Assembly (NCBI RefSeq): GCF_040654195.1
Contig: NZ_JBFAHM010000008.1
Location: 385,487-449,486, forward strand
Origin: Hamadaea sp013361475
GTDB lineage: Bacteria; Actinomycetota; Actinomycetes; Mycobacteriales; Micromonosporaceae
DNA: 64,000 bases
Direction: 5' to 3'
Part shown: piece after piece, positions 8,086 through 16,101 of the stretch
Numbering within the stretch: position 1 is the stretch's first letter
How the letters are laid out: every line of letters begins with the position of its first letter
The notes under the pieces: model-generated
The model's input: the letters and a program-made list of their open reading frames with translations, nothing else
Databases searched by the model: none
What the model was told of the DNA's origin: nothing
Translations under genes and position numbers: made by a program

Positions 8086-8158
8086 TGATCATTGCGCCAG
8101 CCATGCTGTGAGAACGGACATTTCGCAGCGCGAAACAGCATGGCTGGCGCAATGATCA
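8086..8158 (+). repeat. Family A 73-bp palindromic element, copy A1
   Basis: The best-preserved copy: perfect 24-bp inverted arms (left 8086-8109, starting TGATCATTGCGCCAG and ending CATGCTGT; right 8135-8158) around a 25-nt centre that contains CGGACATTTCGCAGCGCGAA. The last three bases, TCA, are the complement of the TGA stop codon of the minus-strand MFS gene. Strand is given by the GGACATTT core. Four more 73-bp copies are in the window. Confidence 0.95.
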
Positions 8159-9385
8159 GGCGAAGGAGAGCGGGCGCTGAGCCCGCGTCAGCAGGGAGAC
8201 CACGACCAGCGAGGCGAACGCGAAGCCGAGCATCACGGCCGCCATGGGCACGCCGCTCGCGGCGCCCAGTGCGGCGACGAGCGGGCCGGCGACGGCGCTG
8301 ATGGCGGACTGGGTCGCGCCCATGAAGGCGGCGGCCGTCCCGGCCATCTCGGGGTGCTGGTCGAGCGCGAGGGCGGTGCTGTTCGGGAAGACCACGCCCA
8401 GGCTGCCGATGAACAGGAACAGCGGGATCATCACCAGTGGCAGGCTGCCCGCCTCCGCCCCGGCCACCAGCACGGCGGTCGCTCCCAGCCCGATGAACAG
8501 CGCGGTGAAGAGCAGGGTGCGGGGCGTACGGCGGCCGACGATGCGGGCCGAGATCTGCCCGGCGGTGACCAGGGCGATCGCGTTGAGCCCGAAGATCAGG
8601 CCGTAGGTCTGCGGCGACACTCCGAAGACGTCCTGGAGGACGAACGAACTGCCGGACAGGTAGGCGAAGAGTCCGGCGAAGCTGAGTCCACCGGCCAGCG
8701 AGTAGCCCAGGTAACGGCGGTCGGTGGCCAGCTGGCCGAAGCCGCGCAGCACCGTCGTCAGCCCACCCGGCCGCCGAGCCGAGGAGGGCAGGGTCTCCGG
8801 CAGGAATCGAAGGATCGCGACGCCCAACAGCACCCCGTAGATCGCCAGCAGCACGAAGATGCCGCGCCAGCTGGTGTACCGCAGGACCGCCGCGCCGACG
8901 GTCGGGGCCACCACCGGCGCGACGCCGAAGACGAGCAGGATGCGCGACAGATAGCGGGAGGCCTCGGCCCCCGAGTAGAGGTCACGGACGACCGCGCGGG
9001 AGATCGCCGTGCCGAACCCGCCGCCGATGCCCTGAAGCAGCCGCAACGCCACCAGGATCGGAATGCTGGGGGCGAACGCGATGAGCACCGAGGTGACCGC
9101 GAACAGGGCCGTTCCGGCCAGCACCGGGCCGCGCCGGCCGAACCGGTCCGAGATCGGCCCGCCCAGCAACTGCCCGATGCCGAGGCCCACCAGCGCCGCG
9201 GTCAGCGTGAGCTGCACCTCGGCCGGGGCCACGGTCAGGTCGTCGGCGATCGCGGGGAAGGCCGGCAGGTACATGTCGAAGGAGAACGCGCCGACCGCGC
9301 TCAATCCACCTAGGACGGTCAAGAGCAGGCCAGGTCGCACACGCACGGTCACATGCTCCGCCAACGCGTCGCTCATTCTTTCCAT
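8156..9385 (-). CDS. MFS multidrug efflux transporter, Bcr/CflA type
   Basis: A 409-residue integral membrane exporter with about 12 predicted helices. The first helix pair has the DHA1 Bcr/CflA pattern (FSFDMYLPAFPAIADDL, then GPISDRFGRRGPVLAG, the motif A loop), and RLLQGIGGGFG gives motif B. Members extrude chloramphenicol-like drugs or sulfonamides by proton antiport; the substrate here is unknown. The start could be the ATG at 9385 or at 9376; neither has a convincing ribosome binding site. The TGA stop lies within the terminal TGATCA of repeat A1, so the element forms the 3' edge of the gene. A second MFS gene lies upstream on the same strand (27 bp apart). Confidence 0.88.
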   Translation of the reverse strand: MERMSDALAEHVTVRVRPGLLLTVLGGLSAVGAFSFDMYLPAFPAIADDLTVAPAEVQLTLTAALVGLGIGQLLGGPISDRFGRRGPVLAGTALFAVTSVLIAFAPSIPILVALRLLQGIGGGFGTAISRAVVRDLYSGAEASRYLSRILLVFGVAPVVAPTVGAAVLRYTSWRGIFVLLAIYGVLLGVAILRFLPETLPSSARRPGGLTTVLRGFGQLATDRRYLGYSLAGGLSFAGLFAYLSGSSFVLQDVFGVSPQTYGLIFGLNAIALVTAGQISARIVGRRTPRTLLFTALFIGLGATAVLVAGAEAGSLPLVMIPLFLFIGSLGVVFPNSTALALDQHPEMAGTAAAFMGATQSAISAVAGPLVAALGAASGVPMAAVMLGFAFASLVVVSLLTRAQRPLSFA

Positions 9386-9412
9386 TTCTTGATACGCCGA
9401 GAGTAGTGATCG

Positions 9413-10651
9413 TCACACGACAGGTCGGGGCGACCGCAACTCCGTGACGCCTCGTACCAGGAAGACGCCGTACGTCGAGGCGACCATCACGAAGACGGCG
9501 ATCGCCACGAAGGCGCCCATGCCGATGGTGGAGGCGAGCAGCGGCGCGACCGCGATCGCGATGGGCTGGAGGGCGAAGTTGCCGATGGACTCCAGCGAGA
9601 AGACCCGGCCGTGCACCTCGGCGGGGAACTCGGTCTGCAGCGCGGTGAACCAGAGCACGAAGAAGATGCCGATCCCGCCCCAGGCCAGAATCTCGACCAG
9701 GCACCACAGCGGCAGCGACACCGGCAGGGCCAGGCAGAGCGGGAGGATGGCGCAGGGCACCAGGGCGTTCATCGCCCACAGCCCCGGGCGGTTCGTCCGG
9801 ATCTTCCCGGCGACGGCCGAGCCCAGCATCATCCCGATGGACGCGGAGGCCGACAGCCACCCGTACGCCTCCGGCCCCCAGCGCTGCTGGCTGACGATCG
9901 GGACGAGCGCGTAATTGGGGGCGAACAGGAAGAACACCTGCAACGTCCCCTGAATCATGATCACCAGCGCCCAGGGGCGGCGGCGTACCTCCTGCACGCC
10001 GTCGCGGGCCTCGGCGAGCACGGCGCGTACGCCCGGCTGCACATCCCCCGTCCGCAGGGCGGGCAGCCGCAGCCAGAGCAGCGTCACCAGGCTGACGGCG
10101 TAGGTGGCGAGGTCGACGACGAACGCGCCCCGGGCGCCGACCGTCGCGATCAGTACGCCGCCGAGCAGCGCGCCGCCGGCCGCACCCAGCCGTTTCGTCG
10201 CCGATTCGAGCGCGTTCGCCTTCTGCAGCAGCTCCGCCGGGACGACCTGCGGCATGGCGGCCCGGTGCGCGGGCTGATAGATCGCGCCACCCACGCCGAC
10301 CAGACAGGCGGCCGCCATGAGCAGCGCCAGCGGCCCGGACTGGGCGAAGGCGAGGAATCCGGCGACCCCGACGACGCAGACGGCGTCCGAGATCGCCATG
10401 ACCACGCTGCGGGAGTAGCGGTCGGCGATCACCCCGCCGAACAGCAACAGCAGCACGCCGGCCAGCGCCTGAGCCGCGATCACCAGGCCGAACGCGGCCG
10501 GTCCCCGGGCCGGCAGGACGAGCGCGGGCAGGGCGATCAGGGAGACCGAACTCCCGACGACGCTGGTCACCTGGCCGAGCCAGAAGGTCAGATAACGGGG
10601 GTACGCGAAGAGGTCGCGATAGCTCGGCGGGGCGGTGTCGGCGGTGGTCAC
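9413..10651 (-). CDS. MFS transporter, MFS_3 / EntS-like family
   Basis: A 412-residue membrane protein of the DHA3 (macrolide or siderophore exporter) branch. Signs are the start RDLFAYPRYLTFWLGQVTSVVGSSVSLIALPALV, GGVIADRYSRSVVM (motif A) and YQPAHRAAMPQVVPAELLQKANALES. It probably exports a small molecule. The start is the GTG at 10651, with AGGA upstream. It lies 31 nt after a methyltransferase gene on the same strand and 27 nt before the Bcr/CflA gene, so the three probably form a transcription unit. Confidence 0.86.
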   Translation of the reverse strand: MTTADTAPPSYRDLFAYPRYLTFWLGQVTSVVGSSVSLIALPALVLPARGPAAFGLVIAAQALAGVLLLLFGGVIADRYSRSVVMAISDAVCVVGVAGFLAFAQSGPLALLMAAACLVGVGGAIYQPAHRAAMPQVVPAELLQKANALESATKRLGAAGGALLGGVLIATVGARGAFVVDLATYAVSLVTLLWLRLPALRTGDVQPGVRAVLAEARDGVQEVRRRPWALVIMIQGTLQVFFLFAPNYALVPIVSQQRWGPEAYGWLSASASIGMMLGSAVAGKIRTNRPGLWAMNALVPCAILPLCLALPVSLPLWCLVEILAWGGIGIFFVLWFTALQTEFPAEVHGRVFSLESIGNFALQPIAIAVAPLLASTIGMGAFVAIAVFVMVASTYGVFLVRGVTELRSPRPVV

Positions 10652-10682
10652 GCCGCCATCCTGCTGTTTTCGGCGACGGTGA

Positions 10683-11285
10683 TCAAACCGGTTTGGCCGC
10701 GCGTACGCCCAGCCACGCCCGGTGATGTGACCGGTGCGCCGCCTCGACGACGGTCAGCCCGGCCCCAGCCATCAGCGCGGAGAGCGATTCGAGCCGGTGG
10801 TACGCGAACCACCGCAACCCGTCGCCGCCATAACCATGGCGCTCCCAGCGCTCGCCGTCCCCTTCGGCGACCACGAGGTGCACCGCTCCGCCCGGCCGCA
10901 CCACGCGGGCGAACTCGGCCAGGACACGGGGAACGTCGGCGTGGGGGATGTGGAGCAGCGCCGCCTGGCACCACAGCCCGTCGAGGCACCCGTCCCGCAG
11001 CGGCAGCGTACGCATGTCGGCCTGGGCCACCCCCGGTTGCCCACCGGCACGCAGCATCTCGGCCGACAGGTCCAGTCCGACCGCGCGGAAGCCGATCGCC
11101 CGCAGCAGAGCCAGATCCCGGCCGGGCCCACAGCCGACGTCGGCCACCCGAGAACCCGTGGAAACGCGGCCGGCCAGCCAGTTCAGGTCGTCCGTCAACT
11201 CCGGATAGCCCGCCGCCTGCGCCTCGGCGAACCGCGCGGCGATCACGTCGTACGTCGATCGGGTAACGGACACCGCGTCGGCCAT
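10683..11285 (-). CDS. SAM-dependent methyltransferase, class I
   Basis: A 200-residue soluble methyltransferase. Motif I is VADVGCGPGRDLALL, then AVGLDLSAEML (motif II), QADMRTLPLRDGCLDGLWCQAALLHIP (Methyltransf_11 type) and ARVVRPGGAVHLVV. The acceptor cannot be predicted. It heads the minus-strand cluster with the two exporters. There is no Shine-Dalgarno; a TACGCT hexamer (11293-11298) ends 7 nt before the ATG, which suggests a leaderless transcript. Confidence 0.85.
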   Translation of the reverse strand: MADAVSVTRSTYDVIAARFAEAQAAGYPELTDDLNWLAGRVSTGSRVADVGCGPGRDLALLRAIGFRAVGLDLSAEMLRAGGQPGVAQADMRTLPLRDGCLDGLWCQAALLHIPHADVPRVLAEFARVVRPGGAVHLVVAEGDGERWERHGYGGDGLRWFAYHRLESLSALMAGAGLTVVEAAHRSHHRAWLGVRAAKPV

Positions 11286-11292
11286 GGCGTGG

Positions 11293-11298
11293 AGCGTA
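11293..11298 (-). promoter_or_regulatory. Candidate -10 hexamer for leaderless methyltransferase mRNA
   Basis: TACGCT on the minus strand matches TANNNT and is 7 nt from the ATG at 11285. The same TACGCT-7 nt-ATG layout occurs at the MBL hydrolase (44243-44248). No good -35 is visible. Confidence 0.4.
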
Positions 11299-11365
11299 CG
11301 CCCGGCGTTAATGTTGCCGCTCCCCGTGCGGGCGACAATCTGGTGGGACGCTGGTGGGAGGCCGG

Positions 11366-11629
11366 TTGGACGCCGTGGAGCTGCAGCGGCTGCATCGACT
11401 CGTCATCGAGTTCCTCGGTGACGTCGCGGTCGACGTGCTGGACTATCCGACCGGTGCGATCGCCGTGACGATCTACCGCCACAACCGGGTCGCCGTCCTC
11501 GACGGGATGGCCGACCGGTCGCAGTGGGGCGTCACGGTCATCACCGAGCCCGAGTACATCCACGCGGGCTACGACCAGGTCTTCGAAACCCTCGCCGAGG
11601 CCCTCGCATACCTCCGCGACCGCACCTGA
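11366..11629 (+). CDS. Small conserved-looking protein of unknown function
   Basis: About 87 residues if the TTG at 11366 (4 nt after GGGAGG) is the start; GTG at 11354 or 11375 is also possible. The product is acidic, with alternating hydrophobic residues (VIEFLGDVAVDVLDYPTGAIAVTIYRHNRVAVLDG), likely a small alpha/beta fold, ending in a helix (FETLAEALAYLRDRT). I do not recognise the family. It is divergent from the methyltransferase and 100 nt upstream of aroC on the same strand. G+C-rich third positions support real coding. Confidence 0.6.
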   Translation: MDAVELQRLHRLVIEFLGDVAVDVLDYPTGAIAVTIYRHNRVAVLDGMADRSQWGVTVITEPEYIHAGYDQVFETLAEALAYLRDRT

Positions 11630-11729
11630 CCCGGCGACGCGTCGCAGGTACGCCGCTGGGCGTACCCCAATGTGAGACGCGGGGCACGGCGTGGCGAAGG
11701 CCGCCCGCGGCGCGTGACAGACTGATCAG

Positions 11730-12908
11730 GTGTTGCGTTGGTTGACCGCAGGGGAGTCGCACGGGCCGTCGCTGACGGCCGTGCTGGACGGCCTGCCCGC
11801 CGGTATCGAGATCACGAGCGCCGAGATCGGCCGTGACCTGGCCCGGCGGCGGCTGGGTTATGGCCGGGGCGCCCGCATGTCGTTCGAGCAGGACGTCGTC
11901 ACCGTGACCGGCGGTGTACGCCACGGACTGACCCTCGGCAGCCCGGTGTCGATCATCGTCGGCAATTCGGAGTGGCCGAAGTGGGAGACGGTGATGGCGG
12001 CCGATCCGGTCGACCCGGAGCTGCTCGCCGCCCAGGCCCGCAACGCGCCGCTGACCCGGCCCCGGCCCGGCCATGCCGACCTGGCGGGGATGCAGAAGTA
12101 CGGGCACACCGACGCCCGGCCGATCCTGGAACGGGCCAGCGCTCGCGAGACCGCGGCCCGGGTGGCCGTGGGCGCGGTCGCCAAGGCGCTGCTGAAGCAG
12201 GGCCTCGGCATCGAGATCGTCTCGCACGTCGTCGAGCTGGGCTCGGTCGCGGCCAAGCCGGGGCTCGTGCCGGTGCCCGCCGACGCCGAGCGGATCGACG
12301 CCGACCCGTTGCGCTGCCTCGACCCCGAGGCGAGCGTGGCGATGGTCGCCGAGGTCGACGCGGCGAAGAAGGACGCCGACACGCTGGGCGGCGTCGTCGA
12401 GGTGCTGGCCTACGGCGTGCCGCCGGGCCTGGGCAGCCACACGCAGTGGGATCGCAAGCTCGACTCGCGGCTGTCGGCCGCCCTGATGTCGATCCAGGCC
12501 ATCAAGGGTGTGGAGATCGGCGACGCCTGGCTGCAGGCCCGGTCGCGGGGCTCGGTCGCGCACGACGAGATCTTCCCGAGCCCGGACGGCGTACTGCGCA
12601 ACACCGACCACGCGGGCGGGCTGGAAGGCGGCATCACCAACGGCCAGCCTGTGCGCGTACGCGCGGCGATGAAGCCGATCTCGTCGCTCAACCGGGCACT
12701 GAACACGATCGATGTGACGACCGGCGAGTCGGCGACCGCGATCAACCAGCGATCCGACGTCTGCGCCGTCCCGGCCGCGGCCGTGGTCGCCGAGGCGATG
12801 GTGGCGCTGGTGCTCGCCGAGGCGGCGCTGGAGAAGTTCGGCGGGGACTCGGTCGCCGAGATCCGCCGGAACCTCGACGGCTACCTCGAGAACCTGGTGA
12901 TCCGATGA
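11730..12908 (+). CDS. aroC: Chorismate synthase
   Basis: A 392-residue flavin-dependent enzyme making chorismate from EPSP. All three family signatures are present: GESHGPSLTAVLDGLPAG near the start, GYGRGARMSFEQD, and RASARETAARVAVGAVA; the C-terminus carries RSDVCAVPAAAVVAEAM. The start is the GTG at 11730. There is no Shine-Dalgarno, but CAGACT (11718-11723) lies 6 nt before it, so translation may be leaderless. The TGA overlaps the ATG of aroK (ATGA). It starts the aroC-aroK-(element)-aroB-aroQ cluster. Confidence 0.96.
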   Translation: MLRWLTAGESHGPSLTAVLDGLPAGIEITSAEIGRDLARRRLGYGRGARMSFEQDVVTVTGGVRHGLTLGSPVSIIVGNSEWPKWETVMAADPVDPELLAAQARNAPLTRPRPGHADLAGMQKYGHTDARPILERASARETAARVAVGAVAKALLKQGLGIEIVSHVVELGSVAAKPGLVPVPADAERIDADPLRCLDPEASVAMVAEVDAAKKDADTLGGVVEVLAYGVPPGLGSHTQWDRKLDSRLSAALMSIQAIKGVEIGDAWLQARSRGSVAHDEIFPSPDGVLRNTDHAGGLEGGITNGQPVRVRAAMKPISSLNRALNTIDVTTGESATAINQRSDVCAVPAAAVVAEAMVALVLAEAALEKFGGDSVAEIRRNLDGYLENLVIR

Positions 12909-13408
12909 GCCGGCCGACCGCGGTGCTGGTCGGCGCGCCCGGCAGCGGCAAGACCACCGTCGGCGAGCTGCTGGCCGAGGCGCTGGGCGTACCGTTCCGG
13001 GACGTCGACGCCGACATCGTCGCGAGCGCCGGGAAGCCGATCTCGGACATCTTCGTCGACGACGGCGAGGAGCATTTCCGGGCGCTCGAACGCGCGGCCG
13101 TCGCCGCCGCGCTGACCGACCACGAGGGTGTCGTGTCGCTCGGCGGCGGGGCGATCCTCGCCGAGCAGACCCGGGCGCTGCTCGCCGGGCATACCGTCGT
13201 CTATCTGAGCGTCGAGCTGCCCGACGCGGTGCAGCGCATCGGGCTCGGGCAAGGTCGGCCGCTGCTGGAGCTGAACCCCCGGGCCACCCTGAAGTACCTC
13301 CTGGACCAACGGCGTCCGCTGTACGAAGAGGTCGCGACCATCACGGTGAAGACGGACGGGCGCGAGCCCGCCGACATCGCCGCCGAGCTGACCGCCCTTC
13401 TGGCATGA
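12905..13408 (+). CDS. aroK: Shikimate kinase
   Basis: A 167-residue P-loop kinase phosphorylating shikimate at O3. It has Walker A GAPGSGKTT at residues 10-18, the shikimate-binding DVDADI and FRALE segments, SLGGGAI, the lid region GLGQGRPLLE and the adenine-binding RRPLYEE. It is translationally coupled to aroC. A family A palindrome starts 13 nt after the stop and separates it from aroB, with which it is normally contiguous. Confidence 0.95.
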   Translation: MSRPTAVLVGAPGSGKTTVGELLAEALGVPFRDVDADIVASAGKPISDIFVDDGEEHFRALERAAVAAALTDHEGVVSLGGGAILAEQTRALLAGHTVVYLSVELPDAVQRIGLGQGRPLLELNPRATLKYLLDQRRPLYEEVATITVKTDGREPADIAAELTALLA

Positions 13409-13421
13409 TCACCGCCTCGCG

Positions 13422-13494
13422 TGATCATTGCGCCAGCCACGTCGTTTCAAGAGGGAAAATGTCCATTTCAACAGCATGGCTGACGCAATGATCA
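13422..13494 (-). repeat. Family A 73-bp palindromic element, copy A2 (contains the aroB start)
   Basis: It has 24-nt arms with four mismatches and a 25-nt centre that, read on the minus strand, contains TGGACATTTT. The pairing extends 4 bp outward (CGCG on both sides, 13418-13498). The ATG at 13488-13490 in the right arm is the most plausible aroB start, so the start codon would lie inside the stem of the transcribed hairpin. Confidence 0.93.
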
Positions 13495-14552
13495 CGCGCA
13501 TCGAGGTCGGCGGGGCGAAGCCGTACGAGGTGTTGGTGGGGAGGGGACTCCACGGAGAGCTGGGGCGGCTGACCGGCAAGGCCACTCGGGCGGCGGTGAT
13601 TTTCACCCGGTCGGTCGAGCACTACGCGCAGCACGCGGCGCACGAGCTGATCGACGCCGGCGTCACCGTCCTGCCGATCGAGATCCCGGACGCCGAGGCG
13701 GGCAAGACGCTCGCGACCGCCCAGCTGTGCTGGGACGCGCTCGGGGCGGCCGGGTTCACCCGCTCCGACGTCGTGGTCGGCGTCGGCGGGGGAGCAGCGA
13801 CCGACCTCGCCGGCTACGTGGCCGCCTGCTGGCTGCGCGGCGTCGCCTGGATTCCGGTCTCGACCAGCGTCAACGGCATGGTCGACGCCGCGATCGGGGG
13901 CAAGACCGGGATCAACGTCGCCGCCGGCAAGAACCTCGTCGGCGCGTTCCACCCGCCGGCCGGCGTCCTGTGCGAACTGTCCGCGCTCGACACCCTGCCC
14001 GGAGACCAGCTGCGCGCCGGGCTCGCGGAGGTGGTCAAGGGCGGGTTCATCGCCGACCCGGTCATCCTCGACCTGTTCGAGGCCGACCTGCGGGCCGCGA
14101 CCGACCCCGCCGGGTCCGTCCTGCGCGAGCTGATCGAGCGGAAGGTACGCGTCAAGGCCGAGGTGGTCGCGGAGGACCTGACCGAACAGGGCCGCCGCGA
14201 GATCCTCAACTACGGGCACACCCTCGGGCACGCCATCGAACGGGTCGAGGGCTACGCCTGGCCGCACGGGCACGCCGTCGCGGTCGGGATGGTGTACGCC
14301 GCGCTGCTGTCCCGGCGTACCGGGCGGGTCGACGTGGTGGACCGGACTCGGCGGATCTTGGCCGACCTGGAGCTGCCGGTGACCTACCGTGCGGACGCGT
14401 GGGATCAGTTGCTGCCCGCGATGCGCGTGGACAAGAAGGCGCGCGGCGCCGCGCTGCGCTTCGTCCTGCTGGACGAGGTGGCCAAGCCGGTGACCGTGCC
14501 GATCGAGGACGAGGCGCTGCTGCGCGCCGCCTACGAGGAGCTAGTACGGTGA
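13488..14552 (+). CDS. aroB: 3-dehydroquinate synthase
   Basis: A 354-residue NAD- and metal-dependent cyclase converting DAHP to 3-dehydroquinate. It has the GVGGGAATDLAGYVAACWLRG nucleotide-binding region, VPTS-like IPVSTSVNGMVDAAIGGKTGIN, and the metal ligands in LNYGHTLGHAIE and WPHGHAVAVGM. Conserved family sequence begins at about ITRIEVGG, so the ATG at 13488 is preferred over the ATG at 13476; both lie within repeat A2 and neither has a Shine-Dalgarno. Its stop overlaps the GTG of aroQ. Gene identity is certain; start-site control is the open point. Confidence 0.95.
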   Translation: MITRIEVGGAKPYEVLVGRGLHGELGRLTGKATRAAVIFTRSVEHYAQHAAHELIDAGVTVLPIEIPDAEAGKTLATAQLCWDALGAAGFTRSDVVVGVGGGAATDLAGYVAACWLRGVAWIPVSTSVNGMVDAAIGGKTGINVAAGKNLVGAFHPPAGVLCELSALDTLPGDQLRAGLAEVVKGGFIADPVILDLFEADLRAATDPAGSVLRELIERKVRVKAEVVAEDLTEQGRREILNYGHTLGHAIERVEGYAWPHGHAVAVGMVYAALLSRRTGRVDVVDRTRRILADLELPVTYRADAWDQLLPAMRVDKKARGAALRFVLLDEVAKPVTVPIEDEALLRAAYEELVR

Positions 14553-15004
14553 CGAAGGTTTATGTCCTGAACGGGGTGAACCTGGGCCGGCTCGGCACCC
14601 GGCAGACCCTGATCTACGGCGCGACCAGCTACGAGGACCTGGTCAAGATGTGCGTCGCGGAGGGTGAGCGGCTCGGCCTCGACGTGGAGTGCCGCCAGAC
14701 CGACGACGAGGCCGAACTGATCCACTGGCTGCACGCCGCCGCCGACGAGGCGGCCCCCGTGGTGCTCAACTCGGCGGCCTGGAGCCACTACTCGTACGCC
14801 CTCCGGGACGCCTGCGCGATGCTGAAGGCCCCGCTGGTCGAGGTGCACATCTCGAACATCCACGCGCGGGAGGAGTTCCGCCACCACTCGGTGATCTCCG
14901 CCGTGGCGACCGGGGTCATCGCCGGGCTGGGTGTCGACGGCTACCGGCTCGCCCTGTCCCACCTGTCCCGGGTGATCACCGACACCTCGGCTCCAGCGGC
15001 CTGA
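14549..15004 (+). CDS. aroQ: 3-dehydroquinate dehydratase, type II
   Basis: A 151-residue dodecameric dehydratase acting between AroB and AroE. It begins YVLNGVNLGRLGTRQTLIYG, in which the tyrosine and arginine of the active-site lid are kept; IHWLHAA, HYSYALRDA and VEVHISNIHAREEFRHHS follow, including the catalytic histidine. The usual LNGPN is LNGVN and the usual NPGA(F/Y)TH is NSAAWSH, so the loop differs from the common pattern. GTG start at 14549 overlapping the aroB stop. Confidence 0.93.
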   Translation: MTKVYVLNGVNLGRLGTRQTLIYGATSYEDLVKMCVAEGERLGLDVECRQTDDEAELIHWLHAAADEAAPVVLNSAAWSHYSYALRDACAMLKAPLVEVHISNIHAREEFRHHSVISAVATGVIAGLGVDGYRLALSHLSRVITDTSAPAA

Positions 15005-15068
15005 TGACCGGCCGGTAAACTGGTCCGGCTTGTTCGTTATCAATTTCGCATACCCGGGAGCTTTTCCA

Positions 15069-15626
15069 GTGGCCAGCACGAACGACCTCAAGAACGGCAT
15101 GGTGCTCAACCTCGACAACGAGCTGTGGAGTGTGGTCGAGTTCCAGCACGTCAAGCCCGGCAAGGGGCCCGCGTTCGTGCGGACCACCCTCAAGCACGTG
15201 CTCTCGGGCAAGGTCGTCGACAAGACCTTCAACGCCGGCACCAAGGTCGAGACCGCCAACGTCGACAAGCGTTCGATGCAGTACCTGTACGCCGACGGCG
15301 AGGACTTCGTCTTCATGGACCTGGACACCTACGACCAGATCCACGTCTCCGGGGCCACCGTGGGCGGAAACGCCAACTACCTGCTGCCCGAGGCCGAGGT
15401 CGTCGTGGCCACCCACGAGGGTGAGCCGCTCTACGTCGAGCTCCCGACCTCGGTCATGGTGGAGGTCACCTACACCGAGCCCGGTCTGCAGGGCGACCGC
15501 TCCACCGGCGGCACCAAGCCGGCGACCATCGAGACCGGCGCGACCGTGCAGGTGCCGCTGTTCATCACCACCGGCGAGAAGATCAAGGTCGACACCCGCG
15601 ACGGGCGTTACCTGGGCCGTTCCTGA
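15069..15626 (+). CDS. efp: Translation elongation factor P
   Basis: A 185-residue ribosome-binding factor that relieves stalling at polyproline. The three-domain KOW/OB/OB layout is seen as ASTNDLKNGMVLNLDNELWSVVEFQHVKPGKGPAFVR (tip loop with Lys at about residue 32), the central YLYADGEDFVFMD, and the C-terminal TGATVQVPLFITTGEKIKVDTRDGRYLGR. The start is the GTG at 15069, with GGGAG upstream; an in-frame ATG at 15030 would add 13 non-family residues. A TAAACT hexamer at 15016-15021 is a candidate -10 element. nusB follows 27 nt downstream. Confidence 0.95.
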   Translation: MASTNDLKNGMVLNLDNELWSVVEFQHVKPGKGPAFVRTTLKHVLSGKVVDKTFNAGTKVETANVDKRSMQYLYADGEDFVFMDLDTYDQIHVSGATVGGNANYLLPEAEVVVATHEGEPLYVELPTSVMVEVTYTEPGLQGDRSTGGTKPATIETGATVQVPLFITTGEKIKVDTRDGRYLGRS

Positions 15627-15653
15627 TGGCTCCGCACACCGCAGGGGTGGCAC

Positions 15654-16085
15654 ATGGCTGAGGCACCGAAGTCGCAGATGCCCGCTCGCCGCAAGGCGCG
15701 CAAGCGGGCACTGGACGTCCTCTACGAGGCCGACCTGCGCGACCGCAACATCGCCAAGACCCTGTCGGAGTATGTCGAGCGCCTGGAGTATCCGCGCCCG
15801 GAGCACCTGCCGTACGCCGTGTCGCTGGTGGAGGGCGTCTCCGCCCACCTCGACCGGATCGACGAGCTCATCGCGAGCTACGCCGAGGGCTGGACGATCG
15901 ACCGCATGCCGGTGGTCGACCGCAACCTGGCCCGGATCGCCGTCTACGAACTGCTCTACGTCGAGGACGTGGACGATCCGGTGGCGATCACCGAGGCGGT
16001 CGAACTCGCCAAGGAACTCTCGACCGACGACTCACCGCGCTTCCTGAACGGGATCCTCGGCCGCATAGCCGACTACGCCCACTGA
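15654..16085 (+). CDS. nusB: Transcription antitermination factor NusB
   Basis: A 143-residue all-helical RNA-binding protein of the rRNA antitermination complex. The pattern is ARRKARKRALDVLYEADLRDRN, WTIDRMPVVDRNLARIAVYELLY and PVAITEAVELAKELSTDDSPRFLNGILGRIA. ATG at 15654 with AGGGGTGG upstream. It ends the aro-efp-nusB block and is followed directly by a strong intrinsic terminator. Confidence 0.95.
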   Translation: MAEAPKSQMPARRKARKRALDVLYEADLRDRNIAKTLSEYVERLEYPRPEHLPYAVSLVEGVSAHLDRIDELIASYAEGWTIDRMPVVDRNLARIAVYELLYVEDVDDPVAITEAVELAKELSTDDSPRFLNGILGRIADYAH

Positions 16086-16101
16086 GCGCTTGCCGCATAC
16101 G

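Noticed and set aside
8086..8158. Family A as ordinary Rho-independent terminators
   Set aside because: No U-tract follows, the loop is long (25 nt) with a conserved oriented motif, and two copies lie inside operons (aroK-aroB, argG-argH).
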